Source: an uncultured Pirellulaceae bacterium (GTDB lineage: Bacteria > Planctomycetota > Planctomycetia > Pirellulales > Pirellulaceae). From it: 64,000 bases of DNA. Every line of letters starts with the position of its first letter. The stretch's first letter is position 1. The notes below the pieces were generated by a model. It had not been told where the DNA came from and made no database searches. It saw only the letters and a list, made by a program, of their open reading frames with translations. This document shows positions 1-9,816 of this stretch, one piece after another. Where the stretch lies: contig CALDHM010000005.1 in NCBI GenBank assembly GCA_937941455.1, positions 1 to 64,000 on the forward strand. The letters run 5' to 3'. The position numbers and the translations under genes are program-made.

Positions 1-240
1 GCGCCGCCGAAGTCGCTCGCCGCCGCCTGCCGGCGGGTGCACGCGGAGATGCGCACCGTGGCGCTGCTGGCGCGCTCGGCCGACGAGGGTGCGTTTTCGC
101 TGTGGGCGCACCGTCGCGCGCGCTACTACCTGCGCCGCGCCGCGCCGGATGCCGGCGGCTCGAGCACCCGGACCAGGTCGCGCGGCACTTCTTCGCGCAC
201 CAGATCCGCCAGCGCGGTCAAGGCCGCCATGCGCGGGTAG
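1..240 (+). CDS. Possible 3' end of an unidentified gene (partial, left edge)
   Basis: An open frame enters from the left edge and runs to a stop at 238-240. Up to about position 150 nearly every codon ends in G or C, as in the real genes oxyR and katG beside it, which suggests that this stretch is the C-terminus of a gene. Beyond about 150 the frame lies opposite the end of oxyR, and its Arg/Ser-rich translation looks like an antisense shadow. I do not recognise the product. It would converge on oxyR and overlap its 3' end by more than 100 bases, which is unusual. It belongs to the same GC-rich, proteobacterial-looking segment as oxyR. Confidence 0.2.
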   Translation, partial: APPKSLAAACRRVHAEMRTVALLARSADEGAFSLWAHRRARYYLRRAAPDAGGSSTRTRSRGTSSRTRSASAVKAAMRG

Positions 241-1079
241 GTCGCGCGATACGCCAGCACGACGCGCCGGTGCGCGCCGGCCACCTGCAGCGGGCGCAGT
301 TCCATGCGCGAGGAGCGCGCCCACGGCCCGCGCGTGGCCAGTGCCGGGATCAGCGTGCAGCCGATCCCGGCGGCGACGAGTTCCAGCAGCGTGTCGAGAC
401 TGGAGGCGCGCAGGTCGGGGACGCTGGGCAGCGGAACCTTGCGCCGATGACGGCACACCTCCAGCGTCTGCCGCTTCAGACAGTGCTCGTCGGTGAGCAT
501 CAGCAGTTCCGCTTCCGACAGCTCCTTGCGGGTGACCTCCGGGCAGCGCGCCAGCGCGTGCCCGCGCGGCGCGGCGAGCCAGAACGGCTCCTCGAACAGC
601 GCGATCGACTGCAAGCCGGGCTCGTCGTCCACCGGCGTGGCGAGAAACGCGCCGTCGATCTCGTGCCGGTGCAGCCGCGCGATCAGATGCTCGGTCGTCT
701 CCTCGGTCAGCGACAGTTGCAGCTTGGGAAAGCGGTTGCGTACCGGACGCAGCAGCCACGGCATCAGAAACGGGGCCAGCGTGGGCAGCACGCCCAGCCG
801 CAGCGTGCCCGCGAGCGGGTCGCGGCTTTCGCGCGCGATCTCGACCACCTCGCGGGCGTTCTCAAGCGCGAGCCGCGCTGCGGCGGCGATGCGCTCGCCC
901 ACCGGCGTGACCTGCACGGCGCGGTTGGTGCGCTCGAACAGCTTGACACCGAGGTATTCCTCCAGCTTCGCCAGTTGCGTGCTCAACGTCGGCTGGCTGA
1001 CATGGCAGGCCTCGGCCGCGCGGCCGAAGTGGCGGTGGTCGGCCACCGCGACCAGGTACTGCAGATCGCGCAGGTTCAT
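126..1079 (-). CDS. oxyR: OxyR-type hydrogen peroxide-sensing LysR regulator
   Basis: A 317-residue LysR-family transcription factor, the usual family length. The N-terminal winged helix-turn-helix (about residues 1-60) carries the LysR signature around FGRAAEACHVSQPTLSTQLA. The effector domain holds DEHCLKRQTLEVC, with the two redox cysteines spaced as Cys199 and Cys208 of E. coli OxyR, so peroxide sensing by a reversible disulfide is expected. It is divergent from katG, the classical OxyR target, with a small membrane peptide between them. Third codon positions are almost all G or C, far more than in genes to the right of about 1,745. That argues for a proteobacterial source and for a contig junction inside katG. 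Confidence 0.93.
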   Translation of the reverse strand: MNLRDLQYLVAVADHRHFGRAAEACHVSQPTLSTQLAKLEEYLGVKLFERTNRAVQVTPVGERIAAAARLALENAREVVEIARESRDPLAGTLRLGVLPTLAPFLMPWLLRPVRNRFPKLQLSLTEETTEHLIARLHRHEIDGAFLATPVDDEPGLQSIALFEEPFWLAAPRGHALARCPEVTRKELSEAELLMLTDEHCLKRQTLEVCRHRRKVPLPSVPDLRASSLDTLLELVAAGIGCTLIPALATRGPWARSSRMELRPLQVAGAHRRVVLAYRATYPRMAALTALADLVREEVPRDLVRVLEPPASGAARRR

Positions 1080-1136
1080 CGTTCGCAGCCCTCTTGGTCG
1101 ATCGACGGCGTCAATCGTAGCGCTCTAAACAATCGA

Positions 1137-1166
1137 TTTCCAATCGAGCGTGCGGGCGCCTACAGT
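1137..1166 (+). promoter_or_regulatory. Candidate promoter/OxyR operator between oxyR and katG
   Basis: The gap between oxyR and the 46-codon gene holds the near-repeat AATCGATTTCCAATCG (1131-1146), followed by a -10-like TACAGT at 1161-1166 with a weak -35-like TTTCCA about 18 bases upstream. OxyR-controlled katG operons normally have an operator here. The match is by eye and weak; location is the main argument. Confidence 0.25.
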
Positions 1167-1203
1167 GCGTCCATCGCCAACGTCCGTACCGACGGAGGAT
1201 CGA

Positions 1204-1344
1204 ATGACCCGCCAGATCGTTCGCAGCGCCACGCGCACGCCCGCCGGCCTGTTGCAGTTCCTGGCCGGCGCCGCGGTCAACCTCGCCGGGGCCGCGCTGC
1301 TGCTCGCGCAGGCGGCCGAGTACGCGCAGTCGCTGGCGCGCTGA
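1204..1344 (+). CDS. Small single-span membrane peptide upstream of katG
   Basis: A 46-residue peptide beginning at an ATG preceded by GGAGG (1194-1198). Residues of about 12-36 form one hydrophobic Ala/Leu-rich segment that could span the membrane, with a basic N-terminus (two Arg in the first eight residues). It ends 44 bases before katG on the same strand, so the two may be co-transcribed. I do not recognise a family. The strong ribosome site and high G/C at third positions favour a real gene; its small size keeps confidence moderate. Confidence 0.5.
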   Translation: MTRQIVRSATRTPAGLLQFLAGAAVNLAGAALLLAQAAEYAQSLAR

Positions 1345-1355
1345 CCGACGCGTAG

Positions 1356-3614
<2,259 letters not shown>

Positions 3615-3717
3615 GTTTTGGCGCCAAAACTAGAGCCCACAACTAGCGAAATTGTCGGAGAAAACCGAAAAAAATCGGGGCTGCTTGTGCAGGTTTTACC
3701 CGAGCTGCGATAGAAAA

Positions 3718-3754
3718 CCGGGCTGAGTCGGAGATCGGTTCCGGCTCAGCCCGG
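3718..3754. terminator. Inverted repeat downstream of katG (possible terminator)
   Basis: A perfect 10-base stem, CCGGGCTGAG (3718-3727) with CTCAGCCCGG (3745-3754), enclosing a 17-base loop about 100 bases after the katG stop. No T-run follows on the + strand, so intrinsic termination is uncertain. Confidence 0.35.
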
Positions 3755-3799
3755 TGGATCGCAGTCGACAAGGTTTTCTGCCATGATTCGTCAAATCAA

Positions 3800-4195
3800 T
3801 CACCGTTCAGTTCGCAACTGCCTTCACCCCTCATTTCCCCTCCGTCGTCGCGTCGGCCAAGTGGCGCTACCGTGGTTTACGAGCGACTGAAAACCGCCAT
3901 CTGTTGGCGACTCTCATCGGAAACAATACGGTGACCTATCAAGACATTGACGGGGATGCGGTGACCGTAACTTTTCCCCGATGATTTCTGACACCTGAAA
4001 ATGTCAACTCGATTTTACGTTCAAGACGGGCAGCCTTTTCGGGAGCAACGCCACGCCGCAGCAGCTCCGCTCGATCAATTTAACCGGGTTGTCGGCAGCC
4101 AATCGGACCAACATTACGGTCTTTGTCGCCTTCGTGTTTTTCGGAAAGATCACCGGTATGCCTTCGATTCAACGGCCACGTATCGCGGACTATAA
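3800..4195 (+). pseudogene. Decayed remnant of a secreted repeat/cadherin-like protein
   Basis: Two pieces of protein-like sequence lie in different frames. From 3931 the frame reads VTYQDIDGDAVTVTFPR and stops. From about 4008, in another frame, it reads FTFKTGSLFGSNATPQQLRS followed by INLTGLSAANRTNITVFVA. The YxDIDGD...VTV and L..INLTG pattern is typical of very large calcium-binding repeat proteins in Planctomycetes. The stop and the frameshift between the pieces, and the lack of any intact frame, indicate a broken gene fragment. It ends about 55 bases before the symporter start and is unlikely to be translated. Family assignment is from memory of such repeats, hence moderate confidence. 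Confidence 0.5.
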
Positions 4196-4248
4196 TCGTC
4201 ACATCCTACGTCAGCCGTGTGATCATCCTTGAGCGAGAATTCAAATCG

Positions 4249-5679
4249 ATGGCCGATTCCTCATCTGCAGCGCCCCCGTGGCGATTTTGGCGTTGGAAAT
4301 TGCATTGGCAAATTCTCTTGGGAATGGTGCTGGGGATTCTCATCGGCTACAGCATGGCTCGCTGGGCGATTGCCACTGGAGGCGTCCGTGGGGCTTCGAA
4401 CGTGCTCGAGCATAACTGGCTGCGACTCCTTTGCAAGACGGGCGGCGAGATGTTCTTGAACGCCCTGAAGCTGATCGTGATTCCGCTCGTCACCAGTTCG
4501 ATCACCTTGGCCATCAGCGTGATTGCCTCGCGTCAGGGTTTCGCCCGTTTGGGAACGAAGTCGTTGGTGTACTTTCTGTCGACGACGTTGCTGGCTGTCC
4601 TGTTGGGCCTTGCCTTCGTCAATTGGATTCAGCCGGGGTTCACCGGTGCGGAGCCGCTGCTCACGCAGGAGAAGGCGAAGCAAATCCAAGAAACGTTCGC
4701 GGTCGAGTCACAGCGGTTGGCGGCCAGTGCCGCCCTGCACGACGAACGGAGCGGCGAGACGTTGTTCGCCAAGGTGCTCGGCGTGTTCAAGTCGCTGGTT
4801 CCAGCCAATCCCGTCAAAGCGGCAGCCGACATGGACCTGCTGGGGCTGATCGTTATTGCTTTGTTTTTCGGCTATTTCATGAGTCGGCTGGCGGGTCCGG
4901 TACGGGAAACGTTGCAGAACTTCTGGCAAGGGGTCAACGACATCAGCCTGATGTTCACGCAATTCGTCCTGCAGCTGGCACCGCTGGGGATCGCCATGTT
5001 GCTGGCTCATACGATCATGGACAACTACGTCAGTCTGGCTGCCGAAGACCGTGTCGCCGATTTGGTCGGCGCGTTGTGGAAATTCGGATTGACCGCTGCT
5101 GTGGCTCTAGCGATTCATTTATTCGTGGTGTTGCCGCTGATTTTTTACACCATCACCGGTATCGGCCCGCAGCGATTGTTCAAGGCGTTAATGCCCGCGC
5201 TGTTCACGGCGTTCTCGACCTCCAGCAGCAATGCGACCCTTTCGGTAACTATCGATTGTGTCGAAAAGAATGCGGGGGTTTCCCGACAAACAGCGGGCTT
5301 TGTTTTGCCACTGGGGGCTACGGTCAATATGAACGGCACTGCTTTGTACGAATGTGTAGCAGCCATGTTCATTGTCCAATTGTTTGGCTACCAGTTGGAT
5401 TTCGCCGCCCAGTTCCTGGTGGTCTTGATCGCGCTGCTGACCAGCATCGGCGTGGCTGGGGTGCCGAGTGCATCGCTGGTGGCCATCATCATCATTCTCA
5501 ACTCGGTATCGAAACAGCTCGGACCTGGCATCGATTTGACGGCGGGGCTGGCTATTTTGATGATCCTCGATCGCCCACTCGACATGTTTCGTACGGCCGT
5601 TAATGTTTTCGGAGACGCCGTCGGTGCGATCTTGATCGCCAAGACCGAAAATGAGCCATTGTTTCAAAAATCGCCTTGA
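4249..5679 (+). CDS. Dicarboxylate/amino acid:cation symporter (DAACS family)
   Basis: A 476-residue inner-membrane symporter moving dicarboxylates or acidic amino acids with Na+ or H+. Family marks are clear: the serine-rich re-entrant loop with SSSNATLSVT, the substrate/cation motif LPLGATVNMNGTAL, the second hairpin GVAGVPSASLVAIIIIL, and near the C-terminus DRPLDMFRTAVNVFGD. Hydrophobic segments cover most of the protein; a hydrophilic loop of about 60 residues near 140-200 is longer than in bacterial GltP or DctA. I chose the ATG at 4249 because MADSSSAAPPWRFWRWKLHW leads directly into the first helix; an upstream in-frame start at 4123 would add residues from the decayed remnant. It ends 14 bases before the pabA-like gene. 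Substrate cannot be fixed from sequence. Confidence 0.9.
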   Translation: MADSSSAAPPWRFWRWKLHWQILLGMVLGILIGYSMARWAIATGGVRGASNVLEHNWLRLLCKTGGEMFLNALKLIVIPLVTSSITLAISVIASRQGFARLGTKSLVYFLSTTLLAVLLGLAFVNWIQPGFTGAEPLLTQEKAKQIQETFAVESQRLAASAALHDERSGETLFAKVLGVFKSLVPANPVKAAADMDLLGLIVIALFFGYFMSRLAGPVRETLQNFWQGVNDISLMFTQFVLQLAPLGIAMLLAHTIMDNYVSLAAEDRVADLVGALWKFGLTAAVALAIHLFVVLPLIFYTITGIGPQRLFKALMPALFTAFSTSSSNATLSVTIDCVEKNAGVSRQTAGFVLPLGATVNMNGTALYECVAAMFIVQLFGYQLDFAAQFLVVLIALLTSIGVAGVPSASLVAIIIILNSVSKQLGPGIDLTAGLAILMILDRPLDMFRTAVNVFGDAVGAILIAKTENEPLFQKSP

Positions 5680-5693
5680 TCGGTTTGTGCCCC

Positions 5694-6320
5694 ATGATCC
5701 TGATCATTGATAATTTCGATTCGTTCACTTACAACCTGGTCCAGCGGTTCGGGGAGATCGATTCGGGCCTAGATATTCGCGTTTTTCGCAACAATGAAAT
5801 CGATTGCGCGGAAATCGAGCGGCTGGGGCCGAGCCATTTGGTCATCTCTCCCGGCCCTTGTACGCCGCGCGAGGCTGGGATCTCCATCGAAGCGATTCAA
5901 CATTTTCACGGCAAATTGCCCATTCTCGGTGTCTGCCTCGGGCATCAGTCGATCGGCGCGGCCAGTGGCGGCGAAATTGTGCGCTCCAACCGGCTGATGC
6001 ACGGCAAGACGGATTTGATTCATCACAAGGGAAGCGGTTTGTTCGCCAACGTGTCGAACCCGCTGGTTGCTACCCGTTACCACAGCCTCGTCATTCGCCC
6101 CGACAGTTTGTCACCGGAGTACGAGATGGTCGCTTGGGCCATTGACCCCGATGGGCATCGCGAGATCATGGCGATTGCTCATCGGCGGCATCCCACCTTC
6201 GGGTTGCAATTTCATCCCGAAAGTTTTTTGACGGTCGAAGGGATACGACTGTTGCAAAATTTTTTGGAGTTGCCGTTCCGTAACACACTAGGCTGTGAGC
6301 AAGTAGCGAGTGGCCCATGA
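5694..6320 (+). CDS. pabA: Glutamine amidotransferase, PabA/TrpG type
   Basis: A 208-residue class I glutamine amidotransferase. It supplies ammonia from glutamine to the chorismate enzymes that make 4-amino-4-deoxychorismate (folate) or anthranilate (tryptophan). The N-terminus IIDNFDSFTYNLVQ is typical; the catalytic triad is visible as Cys in GVCLGHQSIGAA and His/Glu in LQFHPES. The ATG at 5694 gives the family-length N-terminus. Its stop overlaps the start of moeA as ATGA (6317-6320), so translation is probably coupled. No PabB or TrpE partner lies in the window, so PabA and TrpG cannot be told apart; many bacteria use one subunit for both. Confidence 0.9.
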   Translation: MILIIDNFDSFTYNLVQRFGEIDSGLDIRVFRNNEIDCAEIERLGPSHLVISPGPCTPREAGISIEAIQHFHGKLPILGVCLGHQSIGAASGGEIVRSNRLMHGKTDLIHHKGSGLFANVSNPLVATRYHSLVIRPDSLSPEYEMVAWAIDPDGHREIMAIAHRRHPTFGLQFHPESFLTVEGIRLLQNFLELPFRNTLGCEQVASGP

Positions 6321-7552
6321 TCGAAATCTCCGCAGCGCTCGAACTGATCGCCCGCCATGTGCGCCCCCTGGCGGCCGAGTCGATTCCGCTCGAACGAGCC
6401 GTCGGCCGAGTCCTCGCGGCGGCTATTGCATCGGAGGTCGATTCCCCCCCCCATGACAAAAGTCTGATGGATGGTTTTGCCGTTCGTGCGGCCGATACGG
6501 CGACCACCGGTGTGGACTTGGAAGTCATCGAAACCGTGCTGGCTGGGCAAATCGCCAGGAAGACGTTACGCCCCGGCACGGCCTGCCGCGTGATGACCGG
6601 GGCACCGATTCCACCGGGTGCCGATGCGGTCGTCATGCTCGAGCAAACAACCGTGATGACACAGTCTGCTGAGGAGGCCCGAGTGCGGGTCGATGTGGCA
6701 GTTGGCCCGGGAAAACACATCATGAGGCGGGGTGAGTCGATGCGCGCCGGTGAAATCGTGCTCCCCGCCGGAACGGTGATCCGCCCGTATCACCTGGGGG
6801 TGCTTGCCGAGGTCGGTGCGGCGACCGTGCGCGTGACGCAGCGACCGAGCGTCGCGATTTTGGCGACTGGTGATGAACTGGTTGCGGTCGAGCAGCGGCC
6901 GGGGCCCGCACAGATTCGCAACAGCAATGGGCCGCTACTGGCGGCGCAGGCTCGACGCATTGCCAGCGACGTGCGGGATCTGGGGATCGCCCGCGACGAT
7001 TACCAGTCGCTGCGCGAGCGGATCGCCGTGGGGCTCGAGTCCGATTTGCTGATTCTGACTGGCGGCGTATCGGCTGGGCTGGCCGACTTGGTCCCGCGCG
7101 TTCTCCTGGATTGCGGCGTTCGGCAAGTGTTCCACAAGGTGTCGATCAAGCCCGGCAAACCGATCTGGTTCGGGATTGTCGATCGTGGTTCGGCGTCAAC
7201 ACAGAAGTTGATCTTCGGCCTGCCGGGAAATCCCGTTTCGACGCTGGTATGCTTCGAAGTGTTCGTCGTGGGTGCTTGTCAAGTGCTGGCTGGGCAACCA
7301 TCCCCTGTCCGTAGCCACAGTTACGGGATCCTGCTGCGAGATCACGCCGTACGCGGGGATCGACCAACCTACTGGCCCGTAAGATTGATCTGGCAAACAA
7401 GTGGGCAAACGGGTGTCGAGCCTTTGCCGTGGCGCGGCTCGTCGGACTTGCGCTGCCTTGCCGACGCCGACGCCTTGGCATTTTTCCCGTCTCGGGAGAC
7501 GCCGTACTCTGTCGGGGAGATTGTCCCGTTGTTGACGTTGGCCGAGTATTGA
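6317..7552 (+). CDS. moeA: Molybdopterin molybdenumtransferase MoeA
   Basis: A 411-residue enzyme, normal family length, that inserts molybdate into adenylylated molybdopterin in the cytoplasm. Motifs include SLMDGFAVRAADT near the N-terminus, MTGAPIPPGADAVV, the central MoaB/Mog-like fold with ATGDELV and LTGGVSAG, and GLPGNPVSTLVCFEVFV, the cofactor-binding loop. The start overlaps the pabA-like gene by four bases (ATGA). A run of nine C at 6444-6452 codes for Ser-Pro-Pro near residue 44; a slip there would shift the frame. The pairing with pabA is not one I recognise as functionally required. A molybdoenzyme is implied in this organism but none is in the window. Confidence 0.95.
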   Translation: MIEISAALELIARHVRPLAAESIPLERAVGRVLAAAIASEVDSPPHDKSLMDGFAVRAADTATTGVDLEVIETVLAGQIARKTLRPGTACRVMTGAPIPPGADAVVMLEQTTVMTQSAEEARVRVDVAVGPGKHIMRRGESMRAGEIVLPAGTVIRPYHLGVLAEVGAATVRVTQRPSVAILATGDELVAVEQRPGPAQIRNSNGPLLAAQARRIASDVRDLGIARDDYQSLRERIAVGLESDLLILTGGVSAGLADLVPRVLLDCGVRQVFHKVSIKPGKPIWFGIVDRGSASTQKLIFGLPGNPVSTLVCFEVFVVGACQVLAGQPSPVRSHSYGILLRDHAVRGDRPTYWPVRLIWQTSGQTGVEPLPWRGSSDLRCLADADALAFFPSRETPYSVGEIVPLLTLAEY

Positions 7553-7627
7553 TCGATTGGCGGCCTGTGTTCGACCAGGAAGTTGCGTGATGTGGGACTA
7601 GCTTTGTGCTGAAACCCGTTGGCCGCA

Positions 7628-7718
7628 GGGCGCGAGCCCTCGGGTCCCGCGAAAACCAGACGCTAGTGGATTCCGGCTAATCGTTTCAAAATCCGGACGC
7701 TAACGCGTTCCGGCTGAT
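7628..7718. repeat. REP-like palindromic repeats downstream of moeA
   Basis: GGGCGCGAGCCC (7628-7639) folds into a hairpin with a GCGA loop. It is followed by two related units about 37 bases apart: CCAGACGCTAGTGGATTCCG (from 7656, degenerate) and CCGGACGCTAACGCGTTCCG (from 7693). The second is nearly palindromic (CCGGA...TTCCGG), and both continue with GCTAAT or GCTGAT. Such units resemble dispersed intergenic repeats of Pirellula-like genomes. No other good copy was found in the window by eye. Confidence 0.55.
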
Positions 7719-7777
7719 AACTTTTGACAGTGCCCGGCGCGCGGTCAGGACGCGATTCAAAAGATTGATCGTGGTGG

Positions 7778-8656
7778 TTAAGCGGCCCGACGGCTGGTGA
7801 GGTTTTGCCAAGAGGCGGAGAATTCCTGCAACGCTCGTTTCGCTTGAGCGAATTGTTCGGCAACTTGCCGGTCCTGACTGGCGTAGCGACTCGCCTGCAG
7901 TCGTTGCCAAGCGTGGATGAGTTGCTTGGGGCCGCGCCAAATCGCTTGCAAGAAATCCCAAAGTCCTGCCGACGAGGCTCGCGAGAATAACCTTCGATGC
8001 CGTACCATCGCGCGCGCGGCCGCCAGCCCATGGGGCGCTGCCGACCGTTGGATCATCGACTCGATCGGCCCCGTCACGACCCAACCGGTTTCTAAGCTGC
8101 TGCGGAAGCCCAATTCCTTCAACCCCAAGGCGATTTCTGCGTCAAGGTACAAGTCGTCGAAGGCGTCGTCGACGGCGGGTAACCAACCCAATGCGTCATT
8201 GCGAAACGCGATGGCCTCCATAGTTCCCCCCAACGAAAAGTCGCGGGCACGAGTCACCAGGGAGCGCGTCCCCGAACTGTCGACGGAAATCCCAAAGATC
8301 GCCGACTTTCCCGAGCGAATCACTGGAGCGACGGCCGCAACATCGCTACTGACAAACGCCTTGAGCAGAACTTGGGACCAGTCATCGTCCAACTCAACCC
8401 CCGGGCGAAGTACGACCAGAAATTGGCCACAGGCTCGCCTCAAGGCACCGTTCCAATGAGCAGCCAGGCTTCGGTTTTCGCCTACCGTAACGAATTCCAC
8501 GCCTTCGCTTGCCAAATCGTAATCATCGCGATAGCTGCCATCGTGCGTGACGATGACTTGCGTGCCGGCAGGACAGCTGCGCAGTACCGAGGCAAGCGTG
8601 TTTTCGAAAGCCTTCGCGTCCCGATGCAGCCGAATGAAGAAAGAAAACAAAGGCAT
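7778..8656 (-). CDS. Glycosyltransferase family 2-like protein
   Basis: A 292-residue soluble protein resembling GT-A glycosyltransferases. Residues 1-100 show the Rossmann-like start FSFFIRLHRDAKAFENTLAS, then VIVTHDGSYRDD, NRSLAAHWNGALRRACGQF and VVLRPGVELDDDW, which match the order of family 2 motifs (nucleotide-binding Asp, then the acidic metal-site region). A canonical DxD is not evident; VELDDDW is the nearest. The C-terminal 100 residues are helical and Arg/Gln-rich, without a membrane helix. Donor and acceptor are unknown. The gene lies 166 bases downstream of the small gene at 8823-9104 on the same strand. Confidence 0.65.
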   Translation of the reverse strand: MPLFSFFIRLHRDAKAFENTLASVLRSCPAGTQVIVTHDGSYRDDYDLASEGVEFVTVGENRSLAAHWNGALRRACGQFLVVLRPGVELDDDWSQVLLKAFVSSDVAAVAPVIRSGKSAIFGISVDSSGTRSLVTRARDFSLGGTMEAIAFRNDALGWLPAVDDAFDDLYLDAEIALGLKELGFRSSLETGWVVTGPIESMIQRSAAPHGLAAARAMVRHRRLFSRASSAGLWDFLQAIWRGPKQLIHAWQRLQASRYASQDRQVAEQFAQAKRALQEFSASWQNLTSRRAA

Positions 8657-8822
8657 GGCCTTGCCCGTGAAGGAGTTGATGGGGTGGGTTCCAGATTGTT
8701 AAGAATCGAAACTACCGCAATAAATTATCGATCGTAATCCCCCCGCAGCATTCAAGAATCCGCTCGACCTGCCGCAGCTTGGTTCGGAACTCTACACAAG
8801 CCTGTTAAAGTGATTTGATTAG

Positions 8823-9104
8823 CTAAGCTGCGCGGTTTAGCGGTTTTGAGCTGGAGTCGTTGGGAATCGCAACGGTCTTGATCTCAATCATCGAGATGGG
8901 CTCCTGATTCCGGTAAACCCTCACGATGGATTCGTTGAATTTCCAGAACGCCGAAAGGTCATCGTAAATGAAACGAACACCGGCGAACTCATTTTTCACG
9001 ACGAGGTACGATTGGGAAATCGGTGCCTGCGGGTTGTCGACGAGCGAGCCGAGCTCTTGGCGTACGAGCTCGCGAACTTGGGATATCAGAGCGTTTGTGG
9101 ACAT
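8823..9104 (-). CDS. Small hypothetical protein, 93 aa
   Basis: A 93-residue soluble protein of unknown function beginning MSTNALISQVRELVRQELG. The N-terminal 25 residues could form an amphipathic helix; the middle (YLVVKNEFAGVRFIYDDLSA, then FWKFNESIVRVYRNQEPISM) alternates like a small beta sheet. The reading frame extends further upstream, but that part is Arg-rich and lacks coding character, so I placed the start at the ATG ending at 9104. No signal peptide, cysteine pair or known motif is seen. Confidence 0.6.
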   Translation of the reverse strand: MSTNALISQVRELVRQELGSLVDNPQAPISQSYLVVKNEFAGVRFIYDDLSAFWKFNESIVRVYRNQEPISMIEIKTVAIPNDSSSKPLNRAA

Positions 9105-9816
9105 GGCAGTGCCTCTGCAGGTCGGTTGACGCTGGTAGCATCGACTGAATCCCGCGAGGAAATATCTCTTTCCAAAGGGTCGCAGAAAATTTCGCCGACG
9201 CCGTTTTTTAGGATTTCGCGGCAATTCCGGACGAGTCGGGGGAAGGTGCTAGCAACCAAAAACCTGAACCGCAAAACGAAAACAGCCAAGGTCCGCGCGG
9301 GGGGGCTGGGTCAGGATTTGGGGGGGTGAACCGCGGACTTATGGGCAGGCGATTGTAAACAATGCCTTCGCCTCGCAGGTCGCGGGCGGTTGATGTGGCT
9401 GGTCATGTTGGCGTTGTGCCAAGTTCAACTCTCGCTTTTCGTGATCGTTGAGCACATCAACTTGCCGAGATCGTTTGGCGTCAGCGCCGTCGCTGTTGTC
9501 TCAGCACGGTCATTGAGACAAGATCGGCAAACTCTCGTCGCTCGCCAATGCCCCGCATCGCCCAAATTGTGCTCGCGACGAGGCTTGACGCCACGTTGCG
9601 GCTTCCATACAAGCGGCCGCACGTTGGATTGGATTGGAGCAGGTGAATTCCCTTGACAGCAAAGCGTGAATCCGCAAACTTGAACGCAATGGAATGTTAA
9701 GGGCTCGCAACCGACGCTAGATCTTGGCAAGGCCTAAGCTCGGCGGCTCGGTGACGCGACCGGAGTGTACTCGAACTGTAGATAGAACCTTTTTTTGCTT
9801 GCGAGTTGACCGACAC
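9105..9816. other. Intergenic region without a supported gene
   Basis: About 700 bases between divergent genes. An open frame at 9390-9656 has no ribosome site, no homology-like motif and poor codon character. Several G-rich runs lie near 9298-9330. Promoters for both flanking genes must lie here, but no clear -35/-10 pair was identified. Confidence 0.5.

Noticed and set aside
102-1355. Long open frame on the + strand across oxyR
   Set aside because: It is antisense to oxyR, rich in Arg/Gln/His as expected for a GC-rich shadow, and has no motif or ribosome site.
3931-4010. In-frame UGA after VTFPR read as selenocysteine because a tRNA-Sec is present
   Set aside because: No SECIS-like stem follows, the sequence after UGA lacks a redox motif, and the matching repeat continues in another frame, so a frameshifted pseudogene fits better.
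9390-9656. 88-codon open frame with a hydrophobic start
   Set aside because: No ribosome site, no family motif, poor codon character; treated as intergenic.
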